This document shows, piece after piece, positions 32,331 through 45,069 of a stretch of 64,000 nucleotides of DNA (position 1 is its first letter; each line of letters begins with the position of its first letter). Source of the DNA: Nageia nagi (taxonomy: Eukaryota > Pinophyta); the NCBI GenBank assembly GCA_050084985.1, contig JBITNC010000001.1:45136001-45200000 (forward strand), written 5' to 3'. The position numbers were made by a program, and so were the translations under genes. The notes under the pieces are model-generated. The model saw nothing but the letters and a program-made list of their open reading frames with translations. It was not told where the DNA came from and searched no databases.

Positions 32331-34521
32331 CTATATATACTTTATAGATAAATAAAATTGGAAGATAAGATACATATATTTTAGATCCCTAACTATAGGG
32401 TCACTACTACTTTAAAAAATGCTTGAGGTGTTGGCCATTAACCTGTATAGGCAAAGCTTAAGCATCCATTTGGGTGAAAAGGTATGCATTAAAGTTTTTC
32501 ATTCATCAATAATAAATGGTCCTTCCCATAAGGACTCAAATTTTTTGTGTTTACGAAGCTTAGATTTCTCTTCATTCCACTTTAATACTAATTCTCCCTT
32601 CTTGAACTAAATCAAAGATGCTTTCTTTTTTCCAAACTAGGACTTGACAATAGATTATCTTTTTTGAAAATCATTAAAGCATTTTGTTTTTATTACTCTA
32701 GCTTGATCAACTGAATATACCTAGTTTACAATGGATCAAAACAATATAATTGAACTTTCATTAAGATCTCAAGTGTGGGAATTTATAAATGCATAGGGAC
32801 AATATGTCTTTTACCATAAACCAATATGTAAGGAGATGTCTTAATTGATTCTTTGACATAAATTAGGTCATACCATAATGCAAAATTCAACTTCAAATGT
32901 CACTCTTGGATTATATTCCATTTCTCTTTTCATATTATGGAGTATATTCATATTGGTGGATTCAATAAGGCCATTACCTTGAGGATAATAATTGGAAGAA
33001 GTTTTTCAAATTATATTGTATTTTATTATAAAGTCTAGAACATTTGATCCTATAAAAGCATAACCATTATCTAATATTATGACACTAAGTATTCCAAACC
33101 TTGTGATTATATTTTAAATAAATGATACTAAAGTATCCTAATCATCATTCTTTGTTGGAATTACCATTATCCATATGGTGAAGTATTCAATAGTAGTCAA
33201 TATAAAATTATGACCAACAAAAGAATTAGGATTAACCACTCATATGAATTCTAAACCCTATTGTTGGAATGGTTCTTCAACTATTAATGACTTGAGAGGG
33301 AGTGCAATATTTATTCTCCTTCTTAAAAATCTTAGATATTTATAATATTACTTAGTTATTTTGTGTGAATACTTACACATAGTAGCCTAATAGTAACCAA
33401 CTTGTATGATCTTAACAATTATTATTTTTACATAATAATGACCACCAAAGAATCCTCAATGGAATTCTTGTAGAACAGTTAGTACATCACTAGGATGAAT
33501 ATAGGTTAGTAATACTCCATCAAAATTCCTTCTATAGAGTTTACTATTAATGAACATGTAGTTGGTTTACTAAAGACTAAATATTCTTCTTTGAGGAGAA
33601 GTTAAATGAAAAGGATATATACTAATCTTGAAGTACCTGAGAAACTCAGTAATCCAATGTATCTCATACTTAGACATAACTTAATTATCTTCATCATTCT
33701 GATGAAAGTATACTTGTATAGTATCTGAAGTGGAAGCATTATCATTATCTAAAGTAGAGGTAGTATTTGGTTTTTAATTAGAAGTAATATCTTGATAGAG
33801 TGTTCTATATTGAACTTGCTTTGTACATTTTATCTCTACATAAAACTCTAATATTTTATTGAGCCAACTGACTTTCTTCCCATTGTATTCTTTTTGCATA
33901 ATGATGTTTTTAATATTTGAATGAATCCTATAAATAAGTATCTAGTTGTGTGAGAAAATATTAAACCTTTTTGAGGGCTCTCATGATTGCAAAAACCTAT
34001 TTCTCAATAAAATTATATCTAGTTTTTGCATCATACAAAGTATTACTATAAAAAGAAATATTGGGTACTCTTGTTCATATTCATACTTCTTTGAAAGGAT
34101 TATAGCTATGCTTTTTTTATAGCCCATAATATATAAAATAAACTATAATTCAAATTAGGGTTCTTCATAATAGGAGCACTAAGAATAGTCTCCTTGATGT
34201 TGTTAAATGATTTCCTTACTTTTGGGGTCCATAGAAATGGCACATCCTTTTTAGTATAAATGAAATAGGCATGATCATTAGAGAAAAATCATGGATAAAC
34301 CTTTTGGTAAAATTAATATAAATCAAAAATGATTGAAGAGATTCCTTATTACAAGGAAAAGGGATATTTATTATGGCTATCATTCTTTGTGATTCAATGG
34401 TCATTCCTTTTTTGGAAACTACATGCCCTAATAGCTTACCCTCTTTGACAATAAAAACCATTTTTTTGGTATTTAAAGAAATACCAAAAGCTCTACACCT
34501 TTTAAACATTTCTCTAAGATG
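32331..34521 (-). pseudogene. pol: Gypsy pol fragment (RT end, RNase H, integrase), cut by Tat-2
   Basis: The minus-strand frame 34530-34216 reads MSTHLREMFKRCRAFGISLN, VKEGKLLGHVVSKKG, NKESLQSFLIYINFTKRFIH: the end of gypsy RT and its connection. Its first three codons overlap the start of the Tat-2 LTR by chance. RNase H text follows to about 33600. Integrase is read in pieces from about 33300: FILTTIEYFTIWMMVIPTK, a VIILDNGYAF second Asp, YYPQGNGLIESTN with the catalytic Glu near 32970, and a C-terminal KGELVLKWNEEKSK near 32600. The upstream part of RT, protease and gag must lie beyond Tat-2, outside the visible region. Stops are frequent. Confidence 0.8.
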
Positions 34522-35590
34522 TGTAGACACCCAAAAATGACCCTTATTTCAATAAATGAAAATAAAAAGAAAAAATTAAAGTAAATTAAAAAATTTACTA
34601 TAGTTGGCCAAGCATTAGCATTCGATTCTTGGATGCTAGTGACTCACACCTATCGCTAGCATCCAATACCTAGATGTTGGTGACTTTAAAGTTGTAAAAA
34701 TAAAAATAAAAATGGCAACATATAAAGCATCTTAGGAAGAAAGCAAAGGATAATGGATGACTCACCATCCATCTCATGCATCCCTATTTAAGATCACAAC
34801 CATGACAAAGCTAGATAGGCTTTTCTATCTAGATTTTATCTCCAAAAGTGGATATGTTAAGATCTTGGGTGTGCAGATTCACTAACAAGTCAACCTTTTG
34901 GTGTAATAGTTCATAACATTGGTATCAGAGCAGGCCATACGTCCCAAGTTCAAATCCTTGGAAAGGGCTACTATGGAAAGGGATACCTAGAGAAGACTAG
35001 AGTGCAAGCCACCACAAGTGAGAGCCACCGAGGATGTTGGATGTGGAGCATGGTGGAATGTTAAGATCTTGGGTGTGTAGATTCACTAAGGTTGACCTTT
35101 TGGTGTAATGGTTCATAACAGGATACTTTTCTTATTTTTAAGATCTATAAATAAATATTACTCTATCAAAACATATACAAGTTTTTACTGAGTTAGATAC
35201 ATTGTTACTTCATTTTTTATATGCTTATTTATGCTTGTTTTATACTGCTTTTATGGCATACACATGTATGTTTGATGATATTGTTGTTTGCATGTGTGTA
35301 GGGATAATAGATGTGGAGTAGCTAAAATTGAAGATTTGAAGAAGACAAAGAAATCTAGATTTTTCCTATAGATTTTTGAAGGTAATCTATCAAGCTTGCA
35401 GACACCAAAATTAGGCCTAAGAAGGCATTTATCATTCTTATGTAAAAATCCCTTTATACAAGGCAACATATCAAAATGAATTCATTATTTTTAATTATTT
35501 TGAGGTCTACACAAAATATAAATAAAGAAGTTTGTTGGTTGTAACATATCTTATCTTGCATGCTTGCAAGGTTACTTTTTAGGTATGACA
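34522..35590 (+). repeat. 5' LTR of Tat-2
   Basis: 1069 bp from TGTAGACACCCAAAAATG to GGTATGACA, including a 266-bp nested SMART element. It matches 22126-22961. TATA box CTATAAATA at 35145-35153. The 5-bp left flank is AGATG (34517-34521); the right partner is not in the window. Confidence 0.85.
34855..35120 (+). mobile_element. SMART/TRIM miniature LTR retrotransposon, 266 bp
   Basis: Terminal direct repeats at 34855-34918 (64 bp) and 35059-35120 (62 bp), both TGTTAAGATCTTGGGTGTG to GTTCATAACA. They enclose a 140-bp internal part with a perfect initiator-Met primer site TGGTATCAGAGC (34920-34931) and a purine-rich end GGATGTGGAGCATGGTGGAA at about 35037-35058. The exact target duplication is GGATA (34850-34854 and 35121-35125). 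It has no coding capacity. It is absent from the matching place in the Tat-1 LTR (about 22440), so it arrived after the copies separated. Confidence 0.93.
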
Positions 35591-35593
35591 TTT

Positions 35594-35605
35594 TGGCATT
35601 AGAAG
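35594..35605 (+). promoter_or_regulatory. Possible primer binding site of Tat-2
   Basis: TGGCATTAGAAG lies three bases after the LTR. It shares eight of twelve bases with the initiator-Met site TGGTATCAGAGC, so it could be a decayed copy of it; another tRNA is possible. Confidence 0.4.
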
Positions 35606-37270
35606 GAGGGATCCTCATATGCAAATGACATTAGTAATGAGACACATGGAATTTTTTTATACTTTGGTGGTTTGTATAATGTGGAAATGAAACTAATCTC
35701 ATGTTTATTCCATGTGTTTTTTATAGGATCAAATTAGAAAAACATTAGCAATTTAGGATTGGATGCTAGTAACTTAAATGAAACACTAACGACTCTATTA
35801 AAACATTAGTGACTATTAGTAGAAGGTCAATTCTTTTAATTTTCATCCATTCTACAAGAGTAGCCTAGAAATTAAAATTGAGGATTGGGAATGAATACAT
35901 TGCTTATGATCCCTATGCTCAGAATGCATATAGGGAGGGGATTGAAGATCCCTAATGACATGCATTATTTTTTGTGATTATTAGGATATTTCTTTAAATT
36001 TTATTTCATTTATTCTCTATTTGGGAAAAGGAAATGCATAAAAAAAACTCAATATTTTCTATTTCATCTACTTATGCTCTCCCTTTGTGCTAAAAAGTAA
36101 TTTGAGGTGATCACCATAAATGTAATAGAAAAAGGATAAATGAATCTTCTATTTTTTCATTTTCTCACATTAAAAGGGTAAATAAATCTATATTCAATTA
36201 CTTTCATAATTGGAATGAGTAATTAACCCTCACTGAATATAGAATAAATATAAGGTGAATTTACCAGGTTTCAAGTAGATTAGGATACACTAAATTGGTC
36301 AATGAATTTGGTGGTTATTCTTGACACATTAATACTCTTACTTATCTACCTTACCATGTTGAAAGGAAATTAAGGATTATGACTCATAATGAGAGAAAAT
36401 AAACATACATTAAAAAAAAAATTATTCATATTAATGGCTTCTTAGTTGTTTTCCTTACCATGTCGAAAGGTGGTCAAAGGATTATGACTTGTAATAAGAG
36501 ATAATGAAATATATTTTAAATATTTATTTTGGTTAACAAACTTCATTAAAAGGTAATGATTGTCATGGGCATCTAGATTAATTGGCACATTAATTAAAAC
36601 ATTATTTGAATCACTAAAAGAATTTAATTAATGGACATGTATGTTTGGGATGGTAGAAAATGCATTAATTAGTATTCCATTTTTTTAATGCATTATCATA
36701 ATACCTTTTAAAATGAACATCAATGATTTGGAAGTCATTACCAACCATTGATTCTTATTTACTTATGTTCCTATCGACAAAATTCAATAAGCCCTATAGC
36801 CAAAAATTGGAGATGAATATTGGGTTCATAGGTTAGAAGTCATTACTTTTCATTGAATGACTATAAAAAAGAGAGCTATCCTTGGATTTGATCACCAATA
36901 TAGTTCCCAACGGCATTCCTTGAGCCCCATTACACTAAGGGGACCACTTTAAGTACCAATTTGCTACTTATCCTTAGACAACTTATAGGATTACTAGCCT
37001 ACCTTTTCTTAAACACTTGATTAGATAAAACAATTTAGGAAAATTAACAAGACTAAAATATACAATTCATACCACTCATATTAAAAAGATTAATTTAATA
37101 TATCCAAAAATATAGAAATGATAATCACACCAAAAAGTGAGAGTACATATAGGTTGTTTGTGCATGTAATTGCTTTCTCACAAATATAAATCCAAGAGAT
37201 AAAATACAATTTCTATGTTTAATGTTTATTTTTTTTACTTATAGTTTGATAAAAACAAAAAAAAATATGG
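35606..37270 (+). other. Tat-2 5' leader
   Basis: About 1.66 kb of non-coding sequence before gag, long but usual for this group. It contains a degenerate 104-bp direct repeat: TTACCATGTTGAAAGG at 36351 and TTACCATGTCGAAAGG at 36455, each followed by GATTATGACT and an AAT.AGAGA block. No protein signal. Confidence 0.6.
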
Positions 37271-39560
37271 TTAATACTATTCTCAAATATCTCATCAAGA
37301 GCAAGAATTCAACAATGAAAACTACTTAGAAGAACAAAGAAGTCATTGATCTAGTAGAAATAGTTTGAGAAGAGAAACCCCTCAAGAATAAATACAACTT
37401 ATCTAAATCCTATTGATGATGACTTAGATATAGTTAGACAATGTTTAACATAACTAAGGATTCCACATTCTTCTCATGCTCATATCTTTCCTATAAATTT
37501 AGATTATTTAGTGGTAAATACACAACCAATTAATGGTGTAGAAGAGAGTATATTAAAAAATATACCACCTTCACAAACTCATTCAGCTGATATTATACTT
37601 CAAAGAGGCCCTTTTAGGCCTAAGTATGATCATGTCACATGATATATTTTGGATCGATATTTAGTTCAATCATATTTAAGAAGAGATTATTATACTCTTA
37701 CTATTTCTAGGCAAATGGAGGAGTTTGATAATCAAATCTCCATCCATATAGTTACCCCTATACCAAAATCTATAAATATTGCTAGTGTTTACAATAATTC
37801 TTGCTATGTTTTAAAACCAAATACACCAACTCTTTTTTCAAGTCATAGAACCCCCAGATAAGGACATGAAGTGAGAAATAACCTTTATCCAATAAGATTT
37901 AAATTACAAAGAATACCTTCCTATGTACATAAGAAGGAAAACTCACCTTGAAATAATATATAACATCAACAACAAATGGTTTTGTATAATCCAAATGTAC
38001 AATAACAAACTAAACTTGTAGGATTCATTCAATAACCATGGTTACAAGCACAACCTATACTCAATATACATTGAAATAAGTTACCAATAAGATAACCCAA
38101 TAAGAAAAATGTTTAGATTCAATATGGACCTAACCAAATGATGAGGAAAGATAAAAAACAAAAAAACAACCACCTAGAGCATGATCCCTATCTCCCTAAG
38201 GTCATGGAGTATACAAATATCAAGACCCTTACTTGGCCAAGAAAAAACAAGTTTCAATTGAAAAGTGATCAGATGAGCTTCAAAGATATCATTTACCTCT
38301 ACTTAGAAATAAAGGACAATTGTATTATCCTCCTACACTACTACATTAGTAACAAATGCAACAACAACCACTTCCTTATCAACTTCCACCACCTTCCCCA
38401 CCATATGATGGATTTTAGTATGATGCCCAAACACCTTCTAAACAAAGGTATGAACCATTCCCAAGGTATAAAGGAAACATGGATCATAGAAATGAATAAT
38501 ATCCTATGTATCAAGAAAAACCAAAAAAAGGGATGTTCTTCAAAAATATTTATGGAAATTAAAAAAGAGTCACGCTTACAAAGTAAACAAAAAGTGTCAT
38601 ATGAAACCATTTGCAATGAACCAATCTATTTAAGTGTTCCTAAAAAGGAAATTCCTTTCAAATTTGAAATTCCAAAAATTGAACCATTCAAAGGGAAGGA
38701 AGATCTTAAAGAACATCTTAGAATATTTAAGTATTAAAGTTATGTAATTGCTAATGATGATGCATTAATGTTACACATCTTTCCAATGATACTAGCTAGA
38801 CAAGCAATGGATTAGTATAATAACTTAATAAAATATAGTATTCTTTCATATACATAATTGGAAAACTTATTCTTGTAACATTTTAGGATAAATATCAAAG
38901 ATAAAACTTCCATCACTGATCTTACAAGATTACAATAACTTCAAGATGAATCAGTTACTGATTTCATCTCAAGATGGATGGTAATTTTAACAAGTGTGCC
39001 TTACACTTTACCTCAAGAGGAATTGGTAAAAATGTTTAGCTAAAATTATTTAAGACCTATCACTAGTACCATAATAATTCAACAACATAAGACCTTCAAA
39101 GAAGCTATTTCAAAAGTGGTTATAAATGAAAAGATCAAAATTCAAGATAATGAAATAAAAGGTAAGAAAAAGGAACTTTATGTTAAAAATAAAAATCAAA
39201 TAGAATAAATAAATAAACTATCATCAGCTAACAAAGTTTCTATCACCAAAGAAGTAGAACCAAATCCTCCACAAATTGAGCAAAAAGACTTTATTATACT
39301 AAGAAAGTTTACACCTTTGTCAAAATCTCTTTATGATATTCTAAAGAAACTTTGTGATCATCAGGTGATTACATTACCAAAAATAAGACTTGAATGGCCA
39401 GATGCTAAAAATAGTATATGGTATAATGAAAATAAATATTACCATTTTCATCATCAAAAGTGGCATGAAATAATTAAGTGCAAGAATTTATAGCATAAAA
39501 TCCAAAACTTAATTGATCAAGAAAAGTTGGAAGTTGATAATCTCTTAGCATTCCTAATCA
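37271..39560 (+). pseudogene. gag: Tat-2 gag remnant
   Basis: The N-terminal part is read through stops from about 37280 (SHQEQEFNNENYLEEQRSH) and in 37649-37861 (MDRYLVQSYLRRDYYTLTIS). The capsid region spans 38138-39200: 38138-38737 ends VPKKEIPFKFEIPKIEPFKG and KEDLKEHLRIF. Then ANDDALMLHIFP, QAMDxYNNLIKYSILSY and DESVTDFISRW follow. The nucleocapsid motif at about 39440-39490 reads YYHFHHQKWHEIIKCKNL, where Cys and Gly of the family motif are changed. The antisense stretch at 38616-38341 is a shadow. Frame breaks are many. Confidence 0.78.
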
Positions 39561-41000
39561 AAACTTAGGGATTTATCAAAACCCTCTTCCTCAACATCAT
39601 ACTAATAATGTGTCATTGAATCCCACTAAAAATCATATAACACATAATTGGAGTTATGATAATTCATCTTTTGTAGGATGGTAATCATTACCACAAGAGC
39701 TCAAAAGGTACAAGGAAGGCAAAATAGTATTTTAGATAATCAACAAAATGAGGTTGTTGTGCAACTTAATATACCTAGACCTCAACTACTAAAGGTTTTA
39801 GTGAAAGGAGTCTTACATCAACAATTGAAAAATTCACAAGTAAAAATGTCTTTGTTTGAGTTATTACAATAAACTAAAAATCATAGAGATGAAATTAACC
39901 AATTATTATAGACCATTGAATTAGATATAAATGATCCTAAAAGCTTTGTATCTATTGTAAGAAACATTAAAACAAGTAAAAAACCTACTATTATTTTCTA
40001 TTATTATGAAGTCAAAAAATCAAATGAAACATGTGGTCAAGATCCTCCCTTGCATATCATAGCTAAAGTGGATGAAAAGGCTTTTAAAATAATATTAATT
40101 GATGAAGGTTTAGTGATAAACATTATCTCAACAACTGCTTGTAATAATTTGACTCTTCCATTCTTACATATTTGTGAATCAACCTTGAAATTAAAAACCT
40201 TTAATGGTGCCTTATGTTCAACAATAGGATCTATTTCATTACCTATTATTGTAGGGTCTAAACAAGTACAAATAGTATTACAAGTAATTGAAGGAGACAT
40301 ACCTTAATATAATATCCTCTTATGGAGACCTTGGATTAGATACATGTAGTGTGTCCCATCAACTTATTATAACTTTCTAAAGTACATTCATAAGGGTGTA
40401 GTACATTATGTACCTAGAGATGAAAATCCATTTTCACATTGTAATAGAGTACATCTATCAAAAGTAGTGGAATTACCATCTACTCATTACTTTGCAACAC
40501 CTATGTTACTAGAAAAACTATCAATTTCAAGAGTGGGTAAAAATAATCCTCCTTTAAACTCTTTGAAAGAATAACATACTATTAATCAAGAATTACCCAA
40601 TACTCAAAAGACTAGTAATAATTTACCATCAAAAATAGAACCCATGCCTCAAGAAATACATACATGGGAAGAAAGAGAACAAAAGTTTGATGAGTTAAAT
40701 AAAACCTCTTCATCTAAAATATCTTCCCCTATGGATACATAAGTAAAAATTAAGGATTTTCAAATAAATAATAATTCATCAAACATTTATCCCATGACCA
40801 TAAAAATAATAGACTTTGGTATAGAAGAATTTGGAATCAATGATGTCATTTTCAGTATTCTTTCTACCCAAGAAGTAGGAAGACCAAAACAATATCCTAT
40901 TGTAGTAGGACAATTGGTGCCACTAGGAAAAGTCCCTAACCAAACATTATTTATTTATAAAGGTCCTATAGAACCACATATCCTTCCTATACCACAACCT
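39561..41000 (+). pseudogene. pol: Tat-2 protease and linkers
   Basis: 39678-39872 (ITTRAQKVQGRQN) is the linker from gag. The protease piece 40050-40307 reads HIIAKVDEKAFKIILIDEGL, then INIISTTACNNLTLPF, with the same DEG loop as Tat-1, and VQIVLQVIEGDIP. The following ILLGRPWI-like text (ILLWRPWI) is at about 40315. 40341-40790 is a Ser/Glu-rich linker, and 40794-41081 opens with MTIKIIDFGIEEFGINDVIF. A minus-strand stretch over the protease is a shadow. Confidence 0.75.
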
Positions 41001-41640
41001 CATGAGTGTACTTTTTGTAACTCATTAGAATATTTATCACCTTATGTAAGGTCATTTGTCCAAAGATATTTTTATAGATAGCAATGGAATGGATAAGGCA
41101 TAGGATGATATGAACAAGGACCTACATATATAATTGATATTTATTACCAATTACCCACTGATAAAATAGGATTAGGATACAAAAGTAAAAAATAAAAAGA
41201 ATCTAGTTGCAAGATAGTTGAATTAGAACTAGAAATATTAAAATTTCAAAAGTCATATAAAAAATATAAAGGGATAATAAATCAAGATAATGAGGGATAT
41301 GAAATATTATCTTTAGATAAATTATTCTCCAATTATGTATCAAGTAACATGGTATAAATTGCAAAACTATCTAATGAAGATTCATAAAAAATATGTTTTG
41401 ATTGATCTAGAAATTATGAGTTCGAATCATTAAGTCCAACCAACTCAAATAGTTTTTCATTGTATTTCTTGGTAGATGAAGATACTGCAAACTTTACATT
41501 AATTTCTAAATGACCTACAAAAAGAGAATTTAAAGATATAGATACTATACTACAAACCTCTAACTTCATTATAAATACTACCTTAGAAGATCAACATTTA
41601 GGTGAAGATGAAGAACATAACATAAATAATAAAAATTGGA
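41001..41640 (+). pseudogene. Tat-2 G-patch-like segment and linker to RT
   Basis: Reads SLEYLSPYVRSFVQRYFYR, a stop, then WNG, stop, GIG, stop, YEQG and YYQLPTDKIGLGYKSK. All three stops fall on positions that are Cys/Leu/Gln-like in Tat-1, so the ancestral text is WKGxGLGxYEQG. A Ser/Glu-rich linker follows. It supports the G-patch-like reading of 3079-3290. Confidence 0.5.
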
Positions 41641-43100
41641 TTTCGATACCAAATCAGTTGGAATAAGGGTCTCATATGTTAATTGAAGAATCCATTGAGG
41701 TTGATTTAAGTGATGATCCTAATAATCCTAAAATCATTCAACTATGGAATTAATTAACTAAAAATGAGAAATGAGAATTCATTTCCATACTCAAAGAAAG
41801 GTAAAAAATATTTGCATAATCATACGTTGATATACCTAAATTGGATCCTAACTTGGTAGTACATAACTTTGGTATTAAAGACGATGTTAAACCTATGAAA
41901 CAAAAATTATAAAAATGCATCCAACAATAGCATTTATGGTGAAAAAAGAATTACTAAAACTTTTAGAAGCAAGCCAAATTCATTAATCCTATTGATTATT
42001 CTGATTGGATTTCCAACATGGTAATCATTAAAAATTCAAATGGAAAAAAATTTGCATATGTACAAATTTTAGATACTTGAATAAATATTTTTTTAAGGAT
42101 GAATTCCCACTACCAAACGTAAATAGTTTTGTTGACTCTACTACTGTACATGAAATGCTCTCTCTTATGGATGGATTTTTAGGGTATAATTGAATAAAAG
42201 TAACATTAGAAGATCAACATAAAACAACATTTACAATACCTTGGGGTACATTTTGCTACAAAGTAATGCCATTTGGTTTAAAAAATCTAGGATCCACTTA
42301 TCAAAGGGAAATGATGTATATTTTTCATGATTACACATATGATATTATGTAAGATTATGTAGTTGACATATTAGCTAAATCTAAGAATCAAGAAGACCAT
42401 CCAAAAATTTTTAATAGATTACTAGAGCATAGTATTCGATTAAATTCTAAGAAATATATTTTTGAAGTAACTTCAATAAAATTATTAGGTTTTATTATTT
42501 CTATGTGAGGAATTGAAGTAGATTCAAATAAAATAAAAGCAATAATAAATATGCAACTCCTATCAAACATAAAATAATTGCAAATTTTATAGGGTAAGTT
42601 GCAATCTATAAGACATTTTATTTCTCAGCTATCAGATAAGTGTAACTTGTTTAATAAAGTATTAAAAAATGGAATTACATTCCAATGGGGAAATGAACAA
42701 TAGGAAGCATTTGATGAAATAAAATGCTATATTTTATCACCTTCATTTTTAGTTCCACCTAAAGAAGGGGAGCCATTCCTATTATGTATGTTTGCTATGG
42801 AATCGACATTAAGAACTATGCTTGTTCAAAAGAATGAAAATAATAAAAAACAAGATATATATTACCTCAATATAACCTTATTTGGATATAAAATCAAATA
42901 TGTATACTTAGAAAAATTATATTTGGCTATGGTTTTTGCAACTTAAAAATTGAAACATTATATGTTGAATCACACTACCTACATAATTGCTAAAGCAGAT
43001 CCTTTGAAGTATATGATAAATAAAACCTACCAAAATACAAGAACATCTAAAAGGATCATGTATTTAATTGAATTTGATTTGCAATTCATAGCCAAAAATC
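41641..43100 (+). pseudogene. pol: Tat-2 reverse transcriptase and first RNase H
   Basis: Frames from 41670 read SHMLIEESIEVDLSDDPNNP and, across stops, the PxLDPNLVVHNFGIKDDVKP segment. From 42130 come the catalytic-Asp block HEMLSLMDGFLGYN and TPWGTFCYKVMPFGLKN-like text at 42230-42290. Near 42355 the active-site loop is changed: YVDDILAKSK is YVVDILAKSK, with the first Asp mutated to Val. LLGFIIS primer grip at about 42480. RNase H follows with AFDEIKCYILSPS, then a TTYIIAKADPLKYM stretch to 43020. It lacks the insertion that splits Tat-1, so it gives the undisturbed target site TTTACAATACC. Confidence 0.83.
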
Positions 43101-43640
43101 AATTAAAAGTTAAGTCATAGTTGATTATCTTGTAGAAGCACCATTGTTTGATGATAAGCCACTCATCATTGAACTACTAGATGAACATGTTTTTCAATTA
43201 GATGAGATGGAAGTCCACATAAACCCTTAAGAAGATTGGGATATGCTAATATATTTTAATGTATCAAGATACGAGAAAAGTAGAGGTGCAGATGTTATTT
43301 TGTCACACCTCAAGTAGTTTTTTATACCTTATTCTTTCAAACTTAATTTTTCATGTACAAATAACAACATTGAGTATGAAGTCCTAATAATAGCCCTAAA
43401 TATAACCATGAAATTAAAACTAAAGAAATTTAAATTCATTACTGATTCATTGCTAATCATGAACCAAGTTAAAAGAATCTTTCAATGTAAAGAACCTATG
43501 TTACAAAAGTACAAAAACTTTATAGATAATTTGTTGCTATCATTTGAAAAATATGATTTAGAAGTAGCACCAAGGTCAACCAATAGATTTGCTGATGTTA
43601 TAACTTTGATTGGATACTTGATACCTAAAAACCTCCATCA
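43101..43640 (+). pseudogene. pol: Tat-2 second RNase H (aRNH-like)
   Basis: From about 43225: WDMLIYFNVSRYEKSRGAD (first Asp read as Asn), then FKLNFSCTNNNIEYEVLIIA with the Glu, KKFKFITDSLLIMNQVKRIF with an Asp in TDS, and ADVITLIGYL. The open frame 43408-43989 is the longest intact coding piece of Tat-2 pol (193 codons) and runs on into integrase. Together with 12996-13560 it supports the assignment to the Tat group, whose pol has a second RNase H. Confidence 0.78.
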
Positions 43641-44990
43641 ACAAACTATTCACATCAAAATTGTTCAAATTACTCAATCCTCATTAGAAATAAAAGGAGT
43701 AGAGCATGCAGTTCTTGATATAACAATGGAAGAAAAGAACTTATGGCATACCCAATTAGTCAAGTTCTTAAAAGATGGAATCTTGCCCATCAATTTAACA
43801 AATTTAGCTAGAAAAGCATTTAAATTAAAAGTTTCTCATTTTTGTATGCTAGGAGATTTCCTATATCATAGGGGTTTCGATGGAATATTGCTCAGATGCT
43901 TAGAATGGGTGGATTCACGAATTATAATTTCATGCACACATGAAAGAATATGCAAAGGATATTTTAGTGGCCCCACAATCATGAAATGACTAATTCATAT
44001 GAGATATTATTGGCCCGCCATGGAACATGATTACATATAATATGTTAAATGCCAACAACATTCAAATTTATTTAATCAACCATCGCAAGCATTACAACCT
44101 ATGGAATCATTATGGCCAATTTCAAGATGGGCATTAGATTTGATTTATGAAATATCTTTCATTTCTTTGAGAGGATACAAATTTATAATATCAACCATGA
44201 AATACTTTACAAAGTGGATTGGATTTATTCCTATGATTTCAATGAAATGATCAAAAAAAGTAGAATTCATAGAACATCATATCATTTATCATTTTGGGAT
44301 TCCTACTCAAATTATCATTGATAATTGAAAGAATTTTAAAAATAAGAAAGTATTAGCCTTATGTAAATGATATCACATTAAAATTAGTTTTTAAATGCCA
44401 TATTACCCTCAAAGAAATGGACAAGCTAAGGCTACGAATAAAACCATTCGTAGTATTCTATTTAAAATAGTTGATAATTCTCATAGAGATTGGCATGTAA
44501 TAATTCTATAAATTTTATGGGCTTATCATACTAGAATTTGAACTCCTACTAGGGCAACCCTATTTTTCTTAGTTTTTGGAGCTGAAGCAGTGCTACCTCT
44601 AGAAATAGAAATCCCATCTCTGCAAATTACTTTGCAAGATTATATCACTAATGAAGCAACTCATCAAACAAGATTAGATCAATTATTACTTCTAAAATAA
44701 AATAAGAGTTAATGCATTATAACATATGCATACCTACCAAAGTTGCATTAAATGAGCCTTTGATAAAAAAGTTTAGATTTGTGAATTTAATATAGGATAC
44801 CTAGTATTAAAGGAAAACTAGCAAACTTTGCAAATGGAAAGACAACTTTGAGATAAATTTGCTTCTAATTGGTTAGAATCTTAACTAGTTAAAAAAAATT
44901 GGATTAGGAGCATATCACTTAGACAAATTAGAAGGTAATGAATAGCGTGAACCAATAAACATCACACATATTTGTCCCTTTTATATTTAG
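43641..44990 (+). pseudogene. pol: Tat-2 integrase remnant
   Basis: The zinc-binding region is in the 43408-43989 frame: NLWHTQLVKFLKDGILPINL, VSHFCMLGDFLYHRGFDGIL, ISCTHERICKGYFSG. The core follows in pieces: WALDLIYEISF with the first Asp at about 44125, IIIDN then a stop at about 44330 for the second Asp, and NGQAKATNK at about 44415, where the catalytic Glu is Lys. Further PTRATLFFLVFGAEAVLPLE is the usual gypsy C-terminal segment. Inactive by sequence. Confidence 0.82.
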
Positions 44991-45069
44991 AATTGCTTGT
45001 GTTATTTATGTACATATTGTAAATAATTAAATAGAATAAAAATCCTACAATAAATTAATAAATATAAAT

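Noticed and set aside
34919-34990. Possible tRNA-like text (GGTATCAGAGC...GTTCAAATCC)
   Set aside because: It has a primer site followed by a GTTCAAATCC that resembles a T-arm, but no acceptor or anticodon stem can be paired; it is the interior of a SMART element.
38341-38616. 91-codon minus-strand open stretch, hydrophobic
   Set aside because: Antisense to the gag of Tat-2, whose + strand frame is conserved with Tat-1.
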